Assembly (NCBI GenBank): GCA_963995505.1 | Contig: OZ023189.1 | Span: 1,439,155 to 1,503,154, forward strand | DNA from: Hypericum androsaemum | Taxonomy: Eukaryota; Streptophyta; Magnoliopsida; Malpighiales; Hypericaceae | Direction of reading: 5' to 3' | DNA: 64,000 nt | In this document: positions 24,501 through 35,518 of the stretch, piece by piece | Numbering within the stretch: the stretch's first letter is position 1 | Layout of the letters: every line of letters starts with the position of its first letter | Notes under the pieces: model-generated | Database searches by the model: none | Seen by the model: the letters and a program-made list of their open reading frames with translations, nothing else | What the model was told of the DNA's origin: nothing | Program-made: the position numbers and the translations under genes

Positions 24501-25645
24501 CTAGGCGGTCAGAACAAGACCCTGATTATGGACACAGGAAGCGATCTGACATGGGTCCAATGCCAGCCATGTTCGCTTTGCTACAACCAACAAGGCCCTC
24601 TCTTTGCTCCGTCGTCGTCCCCGACGTACCAACTGGTTCCATGCACGTCGGCCACTTGCCAGTCCCTCCAGTTCGCCTCGGGGAACCCAGGCGTCTGCAA
24701 TGGCAACTCCTGCAGTTACATCGTTCGCTATGGCGATGGATCATACACTCGCGGTGAGCTTGGGACAGAGAAGCTTATTTTAGGTAAGCAAAATGGTATT
24801 TGATTGTGACCTCCGTTTCATCGCACGTTGGCGAGTCGAAGCTCGTGCAAACTTTGTCTTGATAGGCATTTTGTTAATCAGGATCAACAGGTGTCGAAAA
24901 CTTTGTATTTGGATGCGGGAGGAACAACAAAGGACTATTCGGGAAGGCTTCGGGTTTGATGGGGCTGGGAAGGAGCAAACTCTCATTGGTCTCTCAGACC
25001 CAGTCGCTGTTTGGAGGAGTCTTCTCCTATTGCCTACCAACAACAGACGCCGGTGCATCAGGCTCACTAGTCCTCGGTGGGAACTCCACGGTTTACAAGA
25101 ACTCAACTCCCATCTCCTACACGAGGATGATCCAAATCCCGCAGCAACCGTCCTTCTACTTCGTCAACCTCACCAGTATAACCATTGGCGGGGTGGCAAT
25201 AGAGGCGCCGAGCTTAGGCCAGGGCGGAGAAGGAGAAGGAGGAGGAGGAGGGGTGCTGTTCGATTCCGGGACCGTCATTACAAGGCTGCCACCTTCTGTT
25301 TACAAGGCCCTAAAGGCAGAGTTCTTGAGACAGTTTACTGGGTTCCCATCCGCGCCGGGATTCGTTATCTTGGACACATGCTTCGACCTTAGCAAGTACC
25401 AGGAGATTGATGTCCCGACCATGAAGCTACACTTCGAAGGGAATGCGGAGCTGGTCGTGGACTTGCTTGGGGTGTTCTACGTCGCGAAAGATGATGCTTC
25501 TCAAGTGTGTTTGGCTATGGCGAGTCTGAGCTATGAAGATGAAGTTGCCATTATCGGGAACTACCAGCAGAGGAACCAGAGGGTGGTGTATGATACTAAG
25601 GAGTCTAAGTTGGGACTTGCCCCGGAAACTTGCAGCTTCGAGTAA
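21596..25645 (+). CDS. Secreted pepsin-like (nepenthesin-type, A1 family) aspartyl protease
   Basis: Four exons: 21596-21761, 24110-24301, 24442-24783, 24882-25645. They total 1464 nt and 487 residues. The start ATG at 21596 opens a signal peptide (LNLSFLLLFVAANG). A prosegment of about 90 residues follows, then the catalytic core. The first active-site motif is MDTGSDLTWVQC (Asp150) and the second is FDSGTV (Asp361). The Cys-rich insert after the first motif (CQPCSLCYNQQGPLF) is the mark of plant atypical or nepenthesin-like proteases, as is GLGRSKLSLVSQ. The C-terminus reads IIGNYQQRNQRVVYDTKESK, the family's closing strand. Closest known type by memory is the Arabidopsis At5g10770-like group, which acts in the apoplast or vacuole. 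A Gly/Glu-rich loop (GGEGEGGGGG) precedes the second Asp. Intron 1 is 2348 bp and carries a tandem Cassandra element. Intron 2 is 140 bp and is bounded by a 16-bp direct repeat. Confidence 0.92.
22670..23608 (-). mobile_element. Tandem Cassandra (5S rRNA-carrying TRIM retrotransposon): three LTRs, two internal regions
   Basis: LTRs lie at about 22670-22912 (A), 22995-23258 (B) and 23345-23608 (C); B and C are 264 bp each. The internal parts between them are only about 82-86 bp. On the minus strand each LTR contains a 5S rRNA-like core (GGAGTTCT, AAACGCGTTTGGCCGGGAGT, GATGGGTGACCTCCTGGGAA), the hallmark of Cassandra elements and the site of an internal Pol III promoter. Each internal piece has a tRNA-iMet primer site (GGTATCAGAGC on the minus strand) and a purine tract (AAGGAGGGG) next to the following LTR. 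There is no coding sequence, as expected for this non-autonomous family. LTR A has lost part of its far end. The array lies in intron 1 of the aspartyl protease gene, opposite to its transcription. Confidence 0.9.
24296..24451 (+). repeat. 16-bp direct repeat at both ends of aspartyl protease intron 2
   Basis: ATGCAGGTATCCCATT occurs at 24296-24311 and 24436-24451, exactly 140 bp apart, which is the intron length. Each copy contains CAG|GT, so one serves as donor (intron starts 24302) and the other as acceptor (intron ends 24441). Confidence 0.97.
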
Positions 25646-26735
25646 TTAACTATTAGAGGAGTTTTGTTGAGTTGATTAAATGTTTTCCCCATATTTAATT
25701 TGGTTCAGAACGAACAAATAAATTCATACTCTGTGCAGTCTTTGAAAATTTTCTTGCTCACATTTTTATGGGTGAATTTCTTTTTGTTCGAAGTATGCAA
25801 TGTCAGAATGTGGTAATTATGTGTTCAAGTTTTTCTTAAGTAAATTTAAATTCATTACTACTTGAATTAATTTTTATTAGTGTGATGCTCAAACTGTGAC
25901 TAGTTATTTTTTTATTTTTTAACATAAAAATATAATAAAATTTCTAAAAAATGACACTCTAGTGATAAACTCTTGATGAAAAAGTTTTGGTCCCAAGTGA
26001 GAATTAGTGTTAAAGTTGATAAATTCTCTATCATAATAACTAATATTTTTGAGAAAATTTTAGTGTTAAATTTTAATCTAACCTTACCAATAAATAGATA
26101 TATTTTTACAAACTGACAAATTTGAAAAATATATTAACATTATAGTTTGGAGTTGACTTTTTAATAATTTTTACATCATTCTTCGTTTTCATGGTCCTTG
26201 TAATAGTCGTCTATATATGAATTGAGTCTAACATTTTGAATAACGCTAGATGTCAAAAAAATTTATGAATATAGATAAAAAAAATAACTATAATTTATCG
26301 ATATGCGTTATTGAATTGAATATAAATATAGTAATTTTTGTTTGTACATGTATTTGTGCCCAAAAGTTTATTTTTTATTTCAAAACTAAAAACGTGAAAC
26401 TCTATGCGATAAAAACTGATATTTTTTTTGTTCTAACGGTTAGTCCAATTCAAGTTTAACTCGAACGCTTGATTATGTCAATGTTTTAAACGTCGAAACT
26501 GACGAAAAAAGAAATTTTATTTTCATTTTTACGTCAAAATGGACTTACATTATAGTAATTTATTTGTGTCACCTATTGATGAAAGAGGGTGACAGATAAG
26601 AAACGGCAAAATGTATTTAATTATTTATTTCATTTTTAATTACTAATTTTTTACATATTTTTTCATTTAAGTAAATATTAAGATTTATTTTATTATATAA
26701 ATTTTAAAAATATTTTGGACGAAGATAAAAAATTT
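25646..26735. other. AT-rich intergenic DNA after the aspartyl protease gene
   Basis: The first 100-150 bases are the likely 3' UTR. The remainder is very AT-rich. The open frame 26250-26459 is an AT-rich accident. CAATGTTTTAAACGTCG near 26481 resembles the MITE-like ends seen at 33.1 kb. Confidence 0.4.
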
Positions 26736-26739
26736 TCAT

Positions 26740-28390
26740 CCACCAATAATCTAAGATTTTCTTTTTGCCAAGAATTCTGTTTTAAATTCCTATTTTGACT
26801 TAGATTTACTCCCGAATGTTTTAGGTTTTGTCTATAAATAAATAAAAAATTTAACCAGTCGAGCTTGAGGCGAGCTAATATGTCATTAATAAAAGACCTT
26901 TCTCTCTCTTGGACGTAGGCAATTTGCAGAACCTCGTAATTCTCTTGTGTTCTGATTTTCTTGTGTTAGAACATAGCTGATTCCGCTACGCATCCATACT
27001 CAGAGTAGGATTTTCTAACAAATTGGTATGAGAGCTTTTAGATAAAGATGGTTGGTTTGGCACGAAGTTTTATCATGTGAAGTTGGCAGAATGAAGAATT
27101 TTGGGTTATGGCAAAAGTGTGTCAAAGATTTGGTTCAATTAGGAATGGTCAATGCGAAGATGGAGAATCGAAGAGAAGGAAAATGTGGAAGAACATCCAA
27201 GTCGGTGTCAAAGAAGTTTAATAAAAGTTGTTTCAAGTGTGGAAAAAAAAGGCACATGAAGAGGGACTAACTAGAACGATCTAGTCTAGGAATAAAGACA
27301 ACGAGTGAAAGGGATCAGCATCCACAATCATAGCCAAATATTCGGACAAGTATGATGGTGACTTGCTTTCTGGCCCATCAGGTCCAAATCAACCTGGTAA
27401 TTTATTTTCGTTAGGGACCTTGCATTATAACAAATATAATTATAAAGGTGGGCTAATGAAGATGAAGAAGGATGATACAGTAGGGATGAAGGAAGAAAGA
27501 GAACACTTACAGATTGGTGAAAAATATTGTTGTAGGTGGAGTCTCATTAATGGGTCTAAAGGAGTTGGCGAACGCTCAAGCATACAAGTTTAGATCATAT
27601 AAGGGAGCAAGGTCTTGACATGAATCATTTGAGTGCAGCCAAGATGGTTCTTGGAATGGGCATTCACAGAGACATGATTAGCAACAAGCTATGGAGGTGG
27701 AAATCACAAGCCATGGTTATCTCGAAGAGGCATGGTTAGCAAGAAGCTATGATTGTGTCACGACACGTGTAACGTAAAGGTATTCTTAGGTTTGGTATTG
27801 AGAATGCAAAACTGTGGATTATACCAAGAGCGAATGGTTTAGTTTACAATATGTTAAGGATTCTACAAACTAGGACAGTGGGGTCCATGAAGATTGGAGA
27901 TGGTTAATACATTGATCAAACTTGGGGGATGCTCGAGTTTGAGAGATGCCTCCAGGTGATTGGACAAAGATGGAGAAATGGGAAGATGGTTCTTGTCGAG
28001 GATGGAGTGTCTAAGGTTCAAAGTGAATCTGTTTGATTTTGGGTAAAATTTTATGGTTCTTCTAAAGCACGATTTTTGGCCAGGGTGGAAATTGTTGATG
28101 AATGACTCAAAATCTAAAATTTTCTCTTTCACAAGGATTCTGTTTTAAATTTCTATTTTGACATAAATATATTATGATTTGCTTATAAATATATAGAGGC
28201 TCTAACTCTAAAAAGTCGAGCTTGAGACGAGCTAATATGTCATCAATAAAATACCTCTCTCTCTCTCTCTCTCCTGGAAGTAGGTAATTTGTCAAACCAC
28301 GTAATTCACATGTGTTCGTTTTGTTTTCTTATTTTCTTGCGTTAGAATAGAGGTAATTCTATTGCGTATCCATACTTTGAAAAATGATTT
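26740..28390 (+). mobile_element. Short, mostly non-coding Copia-like LTR element
   Basis: Two related direct repeats of about 270-300 bp bound the element: about 26740-27020 and 28093-28390. Both share TCGAGCTTGAGGCGAGCTAA (or a close variant), AATATGTCAT, a CT-rich run and a CGTATCCATACT/GCATCCATACTC end. Both have a TATA-like TATAAATA. After the left LTR (ending TTCTAACA at 27020) comes a primer site for tRNA-iMet with one mismatch (TTGGTATGAGAGC). A purine-rich run (GGGTGGAAA) precedes the right LTR. The internal part of about 1.07 kb keeps only a gag fragment. Too short to be autonomous. The outer left edge is degenerate, so that boundary is approximate. Confidence 0.7.
27052..27270 (+). 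pseudogene. Copia gag remnant with one zinc knuckle
   Basis: Seventy-two residues with NFGLWQKCVKDLVQLGM, the usual start of Copia Gag, joined shortly after to a CCHC knuckle CFKCGKKRHMKRD, where the last ligand Cys is replaced by Asp and a stop follows. Most of gag between the two is missing. No protease, integrase or reverse transcriptase follows within the element. Confidence 0.65.
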
Positions 28391-28443
28391 AGGTGTACAG
28401 TATTTATGAAAAATAAATATAAAAAATAGGTGCTAGAAGGAAG

Positions 28444-28909
28444 TGTCACGGATAAATTCTCCCACTCGAGCTATATGTGCGGCACTTCGACCCTCGCTAG
28501 CCAGAGTCAGCCTGCCCTCACTTTCTCTCAACTCTAAACCCGTAAGAGGAAAGAAAGAACACACAAGTATGAGACTCTTGTGGGAATACTAGTGTATTAC
28601 TCAAAGAATGAGATTTTGAGGGATGATTACAAATGAGGGTGGCAAGCCCTTTATATACACATCTATGGAAGGATCCACATAAATGCCAACTACCACCTAC
28701 CTATTTAATTACAACTATCATCTATCCAACTACCAACTACTACTTACTATCTACCATGGAGTATTCTAGAATGCCCTGTAACATTTTGTAGAGCAATTTA
28801 GAAAACTCTCCTCTTTTCTCGTGGGAATTCTGGAAGACTCCTTAATTCTCGGCAACGTTCCTCAGCCATCCGTCCCATTTTTTAGCCTCGGAGAAGTCAT
28901 CCCGTGACA
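28444..28909 (-). mobile_element. Probable solo LTR (466 bp)
   Basis: Ends are TGTCACGG on the left and CCGTGACA on the right, an inverted pair. Direct GAAG lies immediately outside both (28440-28443 and 28910-28913). On the minus strand GTGTATATAAAGGGC (about 28650-28665) looks like a TATA box, which sets the orientation. No coding sequence. The lineage is unknown. Confidence 0.55.
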
Positions 28910-29496
28910 GAAGAGAGAGGAAATGAGGAGATGCCACTTTATTTTTGTACAAAAACAAGGTTGTTTTGACACATAGGCACAGATAAGCTATCTGAGGTTT
29001 AAGTGATTTTAATTGTAAGCAATTTGACTCAATTGATGAGTTTTAAACCAAAGATATTTATGTGACTTTACGCGATACTACAAGATACTAAAGTTAATTT
29101 TTTTCCAAAAAAAAAACTACGAGTATAGTGTGTTTCTTGGTAACACGGCGCAATGCTCGTAACGGAATAGCGCTCGAGTTCAAATATTAAAAATGTGATA
29201 ATGTTAATCAAAGATTTTATCTGATTCGAATCGAAATTAATTGGTAAGTGGTGTTGAAATACGAAGTAGTTTTCAAAAACTAAAATTCGAAAAACGAGAG
29301 AGAAAAAAAGAGAGCGCAAGAAAAGGATGAGTGTAAGCAAGCCCAAACTTGGCTAGGACGGGCCCGAAATCCAATAGCCAGCCGGCGCCTACGTTGGAGG
29401 GAGGGAGGGAGGCCAGTCAAGTCAAAACTAAAGGAGTTGCAATTTCATCTCCCGAAAGCGCGAGGAGGAAGAAGAGTTGTAACAAAAATTCCTGAA
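28910..29496. other. Intergenic and 5' region of the COX7c-like gene
   Basis: AT-rich to about 29340, then a GC-richer stretch with a short GGGA repeat (about 29398-29412) that is likely the promoter and 5' UTR of the gene starting at 29497. No separate gene is seen. Confidence 0.4.
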
Positions 29497-31997
29497 ATGG
29501 CCGCCTCCTCCAGCTTCGCCCTCAGATCCGCTCCAAGGCTACTCTCGGCCTCTGAATCCCTCCTCTCCAACTCAGGAGGTAACCTCCCACCTTTTGCTTC
29601 TTCCACAACCCTGCCGTCTCCTATTGAGGGAGAGGGGGGAGGGTTATTTATTTATTTATTTAATTTAAAAAAAAATATTGAAATCTATGAAATCGTTTTG
29701 TATGAATTTGAGTCACGGATCCTTCCGTGTGTGACCAGCTGGCATTTCAAAGAATTTTGCGGCTAGTGGTTTGGTGTCTTGATCCTCGGGATCTCATTGT
29801 TTTTGTGCTGTTGTATTTGCTCGATATCTGCGTGTTTATCCCGACTTGTCGATTGTGGGTGCGATGGGGCTGCCATTGTTGGGGTTGTGCATTTCATTGG
29901 ATTTTAAATAAATTTCTCATCCTGCAAGTTCAGTTCATGCCTGGTTTGTGGTTGGTCCTTCGTTTTTGTGTTCCTATGAATTTCATTGTCGTGGTAGCTA
30001 TACTGGTGTGGATGGAAAGTAGTTTTAGAGCAATGATTGGAATGATACTGGACGGAGTACTGATCAGTCCGAGCATATCCCAATTCGCAGAATCTTTTTT
30101 GTTTTGTTTCCTTGAAGAATAGTGCAAAATGATATAGAGTTAGCAGAATTTGTGTTAAGCCTATGAGCATATATATGGACTGTCTGATCTGATCATCCTT
30201 ACTCTGGTTCATCTGCCTTTTCCTGGATATTGATCAAAACGTCATGAATGCGTTGTAACTATCATTCTATTGCTGCATTTTGTTGGTTCACCCAAGGTTT
30301 GGAGAAATTATTTAAGTGCCTCTGTGGATCTTCATTTTATCTATTTTTATGCTTGTCTGTGTTTGTTAAGCTTTCAGCCTGCCAACAACTTTCTTTCATC
30401 AGGGTTTATAGGCTGCCATCATACCCGACCTCGCATTTTAAATGATGTGATTGATTGATGCTATGAGGGATATCTTATTTCTTGGATAACTCAGCTATCT
30501 GCTAACTTATCTATTTTGTTTTTCCATAGCTTGTAATGGAAATTTCCATTCTGATTCCGCATAGCTTCTCAGACATTAACTGACTTCAATTACCCAGCAG
30601 CGGATCTGGCTTTAGCTGTAAATGCTGTGAAGTCCTAAGCCCATTTACTATTTCATAGAATTTCAACATACTAAGCTGTTCCTTCAAAGACTCTTCTAGT
30701 TGATAATCAAATTAATCGCACAATCTTTGTCAAGCCATCAGCTATTGACAAAAAATTATGTAGTTTCATTTTTTCCTGTGAACTAAAACATTCTTTTGCC
30801 ATTGCTACCAAATGCCTAGTCCTTCAGACAGTCTTTTTAACATCTTGATGACCTTTTACCTGAACCTCTCCTTTTTTTCTTCGAACTTTTCTAATTCGTT
30901 TTACCTAGAATATATAGTCATTTTGGTATCTGAAAGTTTTCAGCTTTGGTCTTGTTTTCATAAATAGTCTTATAGAGTTGGCTTGAATTTCTTGTGTACA
31001 ACCAAGCTATGTGCAACCATAGGAAAGCAGGATCGCATGAGCTATATAATCGCACATTTATGTTCAGAGGAAATGAGAAACTGTTCTTGCCCAGCCACTT
31101 GGGCTCGTTGTTGAACTTCATTTCTGGTTATGTTTAGAACATCAGACTCGAGCTCCATAACACTTGAACTATTTATTTCATGGCATGGTGCCTGGGTTCC
31201 CTGCATTCATTTTGAGGCGTCCTTTGCAATTCTCTCTTATAGGACATTAAAAATGTAGAGTTTAGATAAGTTTCTACCAGTTGAAAATGTTACCTTGAGC
31301 TTTGCTTATCAGTCTGAGAAGCATGTGATATGAAACTTGTATGCTTGGCCAAAGGGCAAAGTTTTGATTTTTTTACTTGCTTTCAATCTCTTATCAATAG
31401 CCTAGTATATTTTTTTAAAAGGAAAACAACTTCGCATATCCTAGAGAAACTATAACTTTCTGTGGTGGTGAAAAGTTCTCGAAACCTGGTTTTATATCTT
31501 GCTGTGCATTATTTTCTGGGTGTATTTTAAGTGCCTTGAGGGTACTGGTGATATCGTCTCTATTGAACATGTGCTCGTTTTGCTTGGAGTCTCAGCCGTG
31601 CTGGAAGTTATGCATCCTATTAACATATGATACAAATTCTGTCTCAATTTATAGACATTTAGTGTTGAAAGCCTGCCATTATGTTTAATTTGAACACGTG
31701 TGGGTAACAAGAAGATTATCACAATGGAGAGACGACTGGTTCCCTCGGGCTTCAAGTACCCATCTTTTGTGTCTTGCAGCAACCAGAGGAATCCACTCTA
31801 CCGGAGTGAAGAGAATGGGTGGAGGACATGGCCACGACGAACCTTTCTACATGCATGCAAAGAACATGTACAATTTGGACAGGATGAAGTACCAGCAGGT
31901 AAAAATGTCTCTTGGTGTCTTAACCGCCTTCAGCATTGGCGTCGGTGTTCCGGTTTATGCTGTGATTTTCCAGCAGAAAAAGACTGCTTCTGCCTGA
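29497..31997 (+). CDS. Small mitochondrial single-TM protein, cytochrome c oxidase subunit 7c-like (tentative)
   Basis: Two exons, 29497-29578 and 31780-31997, give 300 nt and 99 residues. The donor is GGAG|GTAACC, the acceptor GTCTTGCAG, and the split codon is G|CA. Residues 1-38 are rich in Ala, Ser, Arg and Leu and lack acids until Glu20, as in a mitochondrial presequence. A His/Gly patch follows (GGGHGHDEPFYMHAKNMYNL), then a single membrane helix about 71-91 (SLGVLTAFSIGVGVPVYAVI) and a short basic tail QQKKTASA. The order of presequence, short N-terminal matrix segment, one helix and basic tail matches the respiratory-chain accessory subunit COX7c, and conserved plant proteins of this type are known to me. 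The exact subunit name is inference; the mitochondrial placement is better supported. The intron is 2.2 kb and holds only AT-rich sequence. Confidence 0.75.
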
Positions 31998-33107
31998 TTC
32001 GTATCAGAAGCTTCCAGTTGAATAATGAATTCGTTCTGATTGCTTTCTTGTTGGACTGGATGTTAGAGCAGGGTTGACAACATTGACCCTGCCCTTACTC
32101 TTGGTTTCTGTTTTTCTGCTGATAGAATTTTAGTGCTTCCTTTTGTAATAATACTCTCTCCATTACTCGACCATGATGGGATTCTGGTCTGTTTGGTTTA
32201 TGCCAACTGAAAGGCTTCAATATCCAATTTTTTTTTTCCTAGTGAGGATATTATTATTGATTACTCCCCAACACTTGCAAAAGGGAATTACACCGAATTG
32301 CAAAGAAGACGAAGACTTCCTGAAACATTACTTTTGTCCAAGTATTCAATTCGATTTTGTTATCTCTAGTGCCAGAAATAAATGATGCCACAGTGCACAG
32401 AGGTTGTATTTCCTTTGGCAAAATACTGGGGCAGTGGGCAATAATATCTCAATCTGCTTCATGCGTAGCTAGATGAGTAATTAAATAAGGCAAATAGTAC
32501 CAAAGCGTACAATAATCATCCTAAAGTCAAAATTGGGTCATTTAGCTTCTTCTTTTTTTACTATTCAAATTGGGATAGCTAACACCTACTAATAAATTTG
32601 GTTACACATATTTTTATAGGATTTGTTTCATTGTGTGCAGTAACATTGATAAATTAGATGAAGTTATGGAAAGAGAGGGATTCAAATCCTTGATAAACAA
32701 AAATTCATATAGTAGTTCCAATACTATGTTTTGTATTTCTGGTCTAAAGGACGTAATGGTAGGTAAATTAGCCGAATTTAAAGATGGTATAATATTTTGA
32801 ATTTTAAGAGGGTGCATCATCGCTTAAGTGATTTTCATGTCCGAATGACAAGTCATTTGGTTTTACTAAATTTGATAATTAATTTGACATTAACTAATTT
32901 TCAAAATAGAGAAAAGCCATCAACAAAATAATAAAAAATTCAGAAAATCAAAATTTTGAAAGAAAAATTAGGAAACACATAAAAAAATTTAGAAAATTTT
33001 TTCTTCCCTCCTGGCCCATGGCACCCCTCATCCAACCCCTGCGGCCATTTCCCCAGGCCCTGCAGCAGCATTTTTCTAGCTTTTTAAATTTTATTTTAAC
33101 TCACATT
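31998..33107. other. 3' UTR of the COX7c-like gene and AT-rich intergenic DNA
   Basis: About 31998-32200 is the likely 3' UTR. The rest is AT-rich, with no domain in any frame longer than chance. Confidence 0.4.
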
Positions 33108-33578
33108 TAGCATTGTTTTCGAGACGGCGGTCCGACCGGTCAGACCGCAAAACGGAAGGGTTAGCGGGTCAAAAAACATGGTCAGAATGCCAACCTTGTG
33201 AACCGGAGATTTTTTGGTCGGACTGGATGGTTGGACCAAAAAAGTGACCCGGAAAATCCCGGTTCGTTAGGTTTTGGGAAAAAAAGTGAAAAATCGAGCC
33301 TAAACTTACCAAATTTTACCATTTTCTTTCTGATTTTCAACCCTAAAATTTAAAAAACTTTCCCGAAACATATATTTGATTCTATTTGTGCATGTATTTC
33401 ATTAATTTTTGAGGTGTCAGTGTAATTACATATACCACTATACATATATAATTTTTTTTAAAAAAATTTTATTTTAAAAAAGGTCCGGTCCGACCGGCAG
33501 TTCAACCGGTCGGACCGGTTGACCTGGAGTTCGGAAGAAAATCCGGGTTGAGCTCCGAGTCGTTTTTGAAAACAATGC
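33108..33578. mobile_element. MITE-like element with short inverted ends and inner palindromes
   Basis: The left edge AGCATTGTTTTCGAGACGG and right edge CGTTTTTGAAAACAATGC are inverted copies over GCATTGTTTTC. Flanking bases are ATTTA on the left and ATTTG on the right, a possible imperfect target duplication. Near each end are GGTCCGACCGGTC-type palindromes rich in GGACC and CCGG. About 470 bp, non-coding. Shorter remnants with CAATGTTTT plus ACCGG or CGACC wording occur near 3190, 7890, 16830 and 26480. Confidence 0.5.
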
Positions 33579-34017
33579 ATTTGAGAGTTAGAGTTTTTTA
33601 TTCGTTCTATTAAAAATTTCGGAATTTCAGTAATTTTGTAATATTTTTGTGTTTTCTGATATAATTGTTTTTGAAATAATTATTTTTACTATCAGGATGA
33701 CGTGTCATTTTATAGCTGACATGAATGTCACCTAAATTATGATGCATCACCAAAATAGATTAGAGAGTCTTAATTGTCCTAGTTTGAATAACATAAGATG
33801 ACCCAATTTTAAATATAGTATGTTAATTGTATTATTGAATACATATATGGCGCTATTTGCCGTTTATGCCATTAAATAAAGTCCCTTCTACCACATAATT
33901 TGTGCTGATTTCTCGGGTATCGTTTGTTAGGAAGGGGGATATATTGTTTCACCAAATGAAAAAATACAAACGTTGTGTAAGAATTCATTCAACTCTTATA
34001 TTTTTGGGGTAAAGATG

Positions 34018-34239
34018 TGTAGTGCCCCGTGATCCGACCGACTGTCTCTACAGATCAATACGGCCTTTTTTAGCGTGTTTTGTCCTCACTCGCACGCATT
34101 CCGAAAATTTTCCAGGAGGTTACCCATCCTGATCCTACTCCCGACCAAACTTGTTTAACCTTGTAGTTCTCTCAGGATGTGTACCAGAAAAGAAGGTGCA
34201 CCTTGTTGCCTTGTTGATATGGATAGTACCAATTATATA
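34018..34239 (-). mobile_element. Truncated solo Cassandra LTR
   Basis: Starts TGTAGTGCCCCGTGATCCG and follows the LTRs at 22.7-23.6 kb through the 5S-like core (AGGAGGTTACCCATCCTGAT on the plus strand) to GGATAGTACCAATTA, where it breaks off into a local tandem duplication. There is no second LTR or primer site nearby. Confidence 0.85.
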
Positions 34240-34350
34240 TATATTTTAAAGGTAATCATCTTTATATTTATTATCTGAACGAAGAAAATTTATATTTTAA
34301 AGGTAATCATCTTTATATTTATTATCTGAACGAAGAAAATTTATATTTCA
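34240..34350 (+). repeat. 51-bp tandem duplication between the Cassandra LTR and the Gypsy element
   Basis: Two perfect 51-bp units at 34240-34290 and 34291-34341, starting TATATTTTAAAGGTAATCAT, plus a partial third copy of about 9 bp. It immediately precedes the TAAAT target site of the Gypsy insertion. Confidence 0.95.
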
Positions 34351-34360
34351 AAAGCTAAAT

Positions 34361-35479
34361 TGTCACGCCCCGATAAACAAGGCATGTCAACCGCCGCGGG
34401 GTAAATATCCCCGCAAGGCATCTTTATTTCTCAACTCATAAAATCCATCCGCTAGTCTTAAAATCCATAAAGAAATAATTACAGTGAAAAGTCTTAAAAC
34501 GAAAAGTCGAATGAATGAATGCATGTCCTCGCCTCTAGCTCTCACACTCGATCCACCCCCGTCGCATCTGAAACAAAATACGTATTTTGCTGAGTTTACG
34601 CAACTCAGTAAGCCGAACTCACAATTAACATACATACACAGGCATACACAGATTGCACCAAACCGAAACAAAATCAATGACTCTAACATCAACGACGGAC
34701 TCCGGAGTACGACTATCGGGAACCTGTGGGGCACAGAAGACAAATCCTTAACGCTAGAAGCACGGAAACGAAAAGGATAGTCTCACCACAGGGCACAGAT
34801 ATCACCGATGCTCACATAGAGTACGAAAATCCAGAGTACTCTACGGGCACAGAAGCACCAGGATAATCCCGACCAGAACAGATAGATTCAGATCATATGC
34901 AGACTTAAAACGAATTCAGCTCGCATGGCAAACTTACAACGAACTCAAATCACAGGCAGAGTGCGAAACAAATACGGCACATACTCACAATGGTCAGATA
35001 CGGACAGAATACACCCCAAACAGTCAAATACGGACGGATTACGCCCCAAATACGTTCATACTTTGCAGATGGAAAAGGGGTTCGACTTACCTCGTTTTCT
35101 TCTAACCTAACCTCGTCAATCCGCGTCTCTCCTAATTTCCGGCGTCCTCCTCAAGTCCCTACGATTTGTGATCAATCACGCACTACGATTAATCTCCAAA
35201 CTTCAATGATTCATAACAGAGAGGACAAGACAACGGGCAAGACAGCTTACCCTAGCGTGATTGATCTGGACTCGTCGTGTTCTCCCTCGTCCCTGGACTC
35301 ACCCGGAAGATCTCCTCTACATTGAAAGAGAAGAAAAATGGAAATTTCAGAGGGAGGGTTTCGTCCAGCCTTCTTTTATAGGGTAAGGTTTGGCAAAAGT
35401 TCAGTTTAGTCCCTGGACAAATTATAATTTGCTCCCCCCCTAACTTTTAATTATTCATTATGGTATTCTTGTCCTCACA
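34361..35479 (-). repeat. Gypsy LTR (3' LTR in element orientation)
   Basis: 1119 bp, reading TGTGAGGACAAG to CGGGGCGTGACA on the minus strand. TATA box CCCTATAAAAGAAGG near 35371-35385 on the minus strand. Open frames inside it are not genes; the same frames recur in the other LTR. Confidence 0.97.
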
Positions 35480-35518
35480 TCCTTCCCTCCTTAAATTGAA
35501 GTTTGTCCACAAACTTAA

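Noticed and set aside
24793..25392. Plus-strand open frame of 199 codons in the aspartyl protease
   Set aside because: It overlaps exon 4 in another frame; the frame with the DSGT motif and the C-terminal family blocks is the real one.
34387..35325. Four open frames in the left Gypsy LTR, repeated at 41203-42141
   Set aside because: They lie wholly inside LTR sequence and recur because the LTR recurs; there are no domains.
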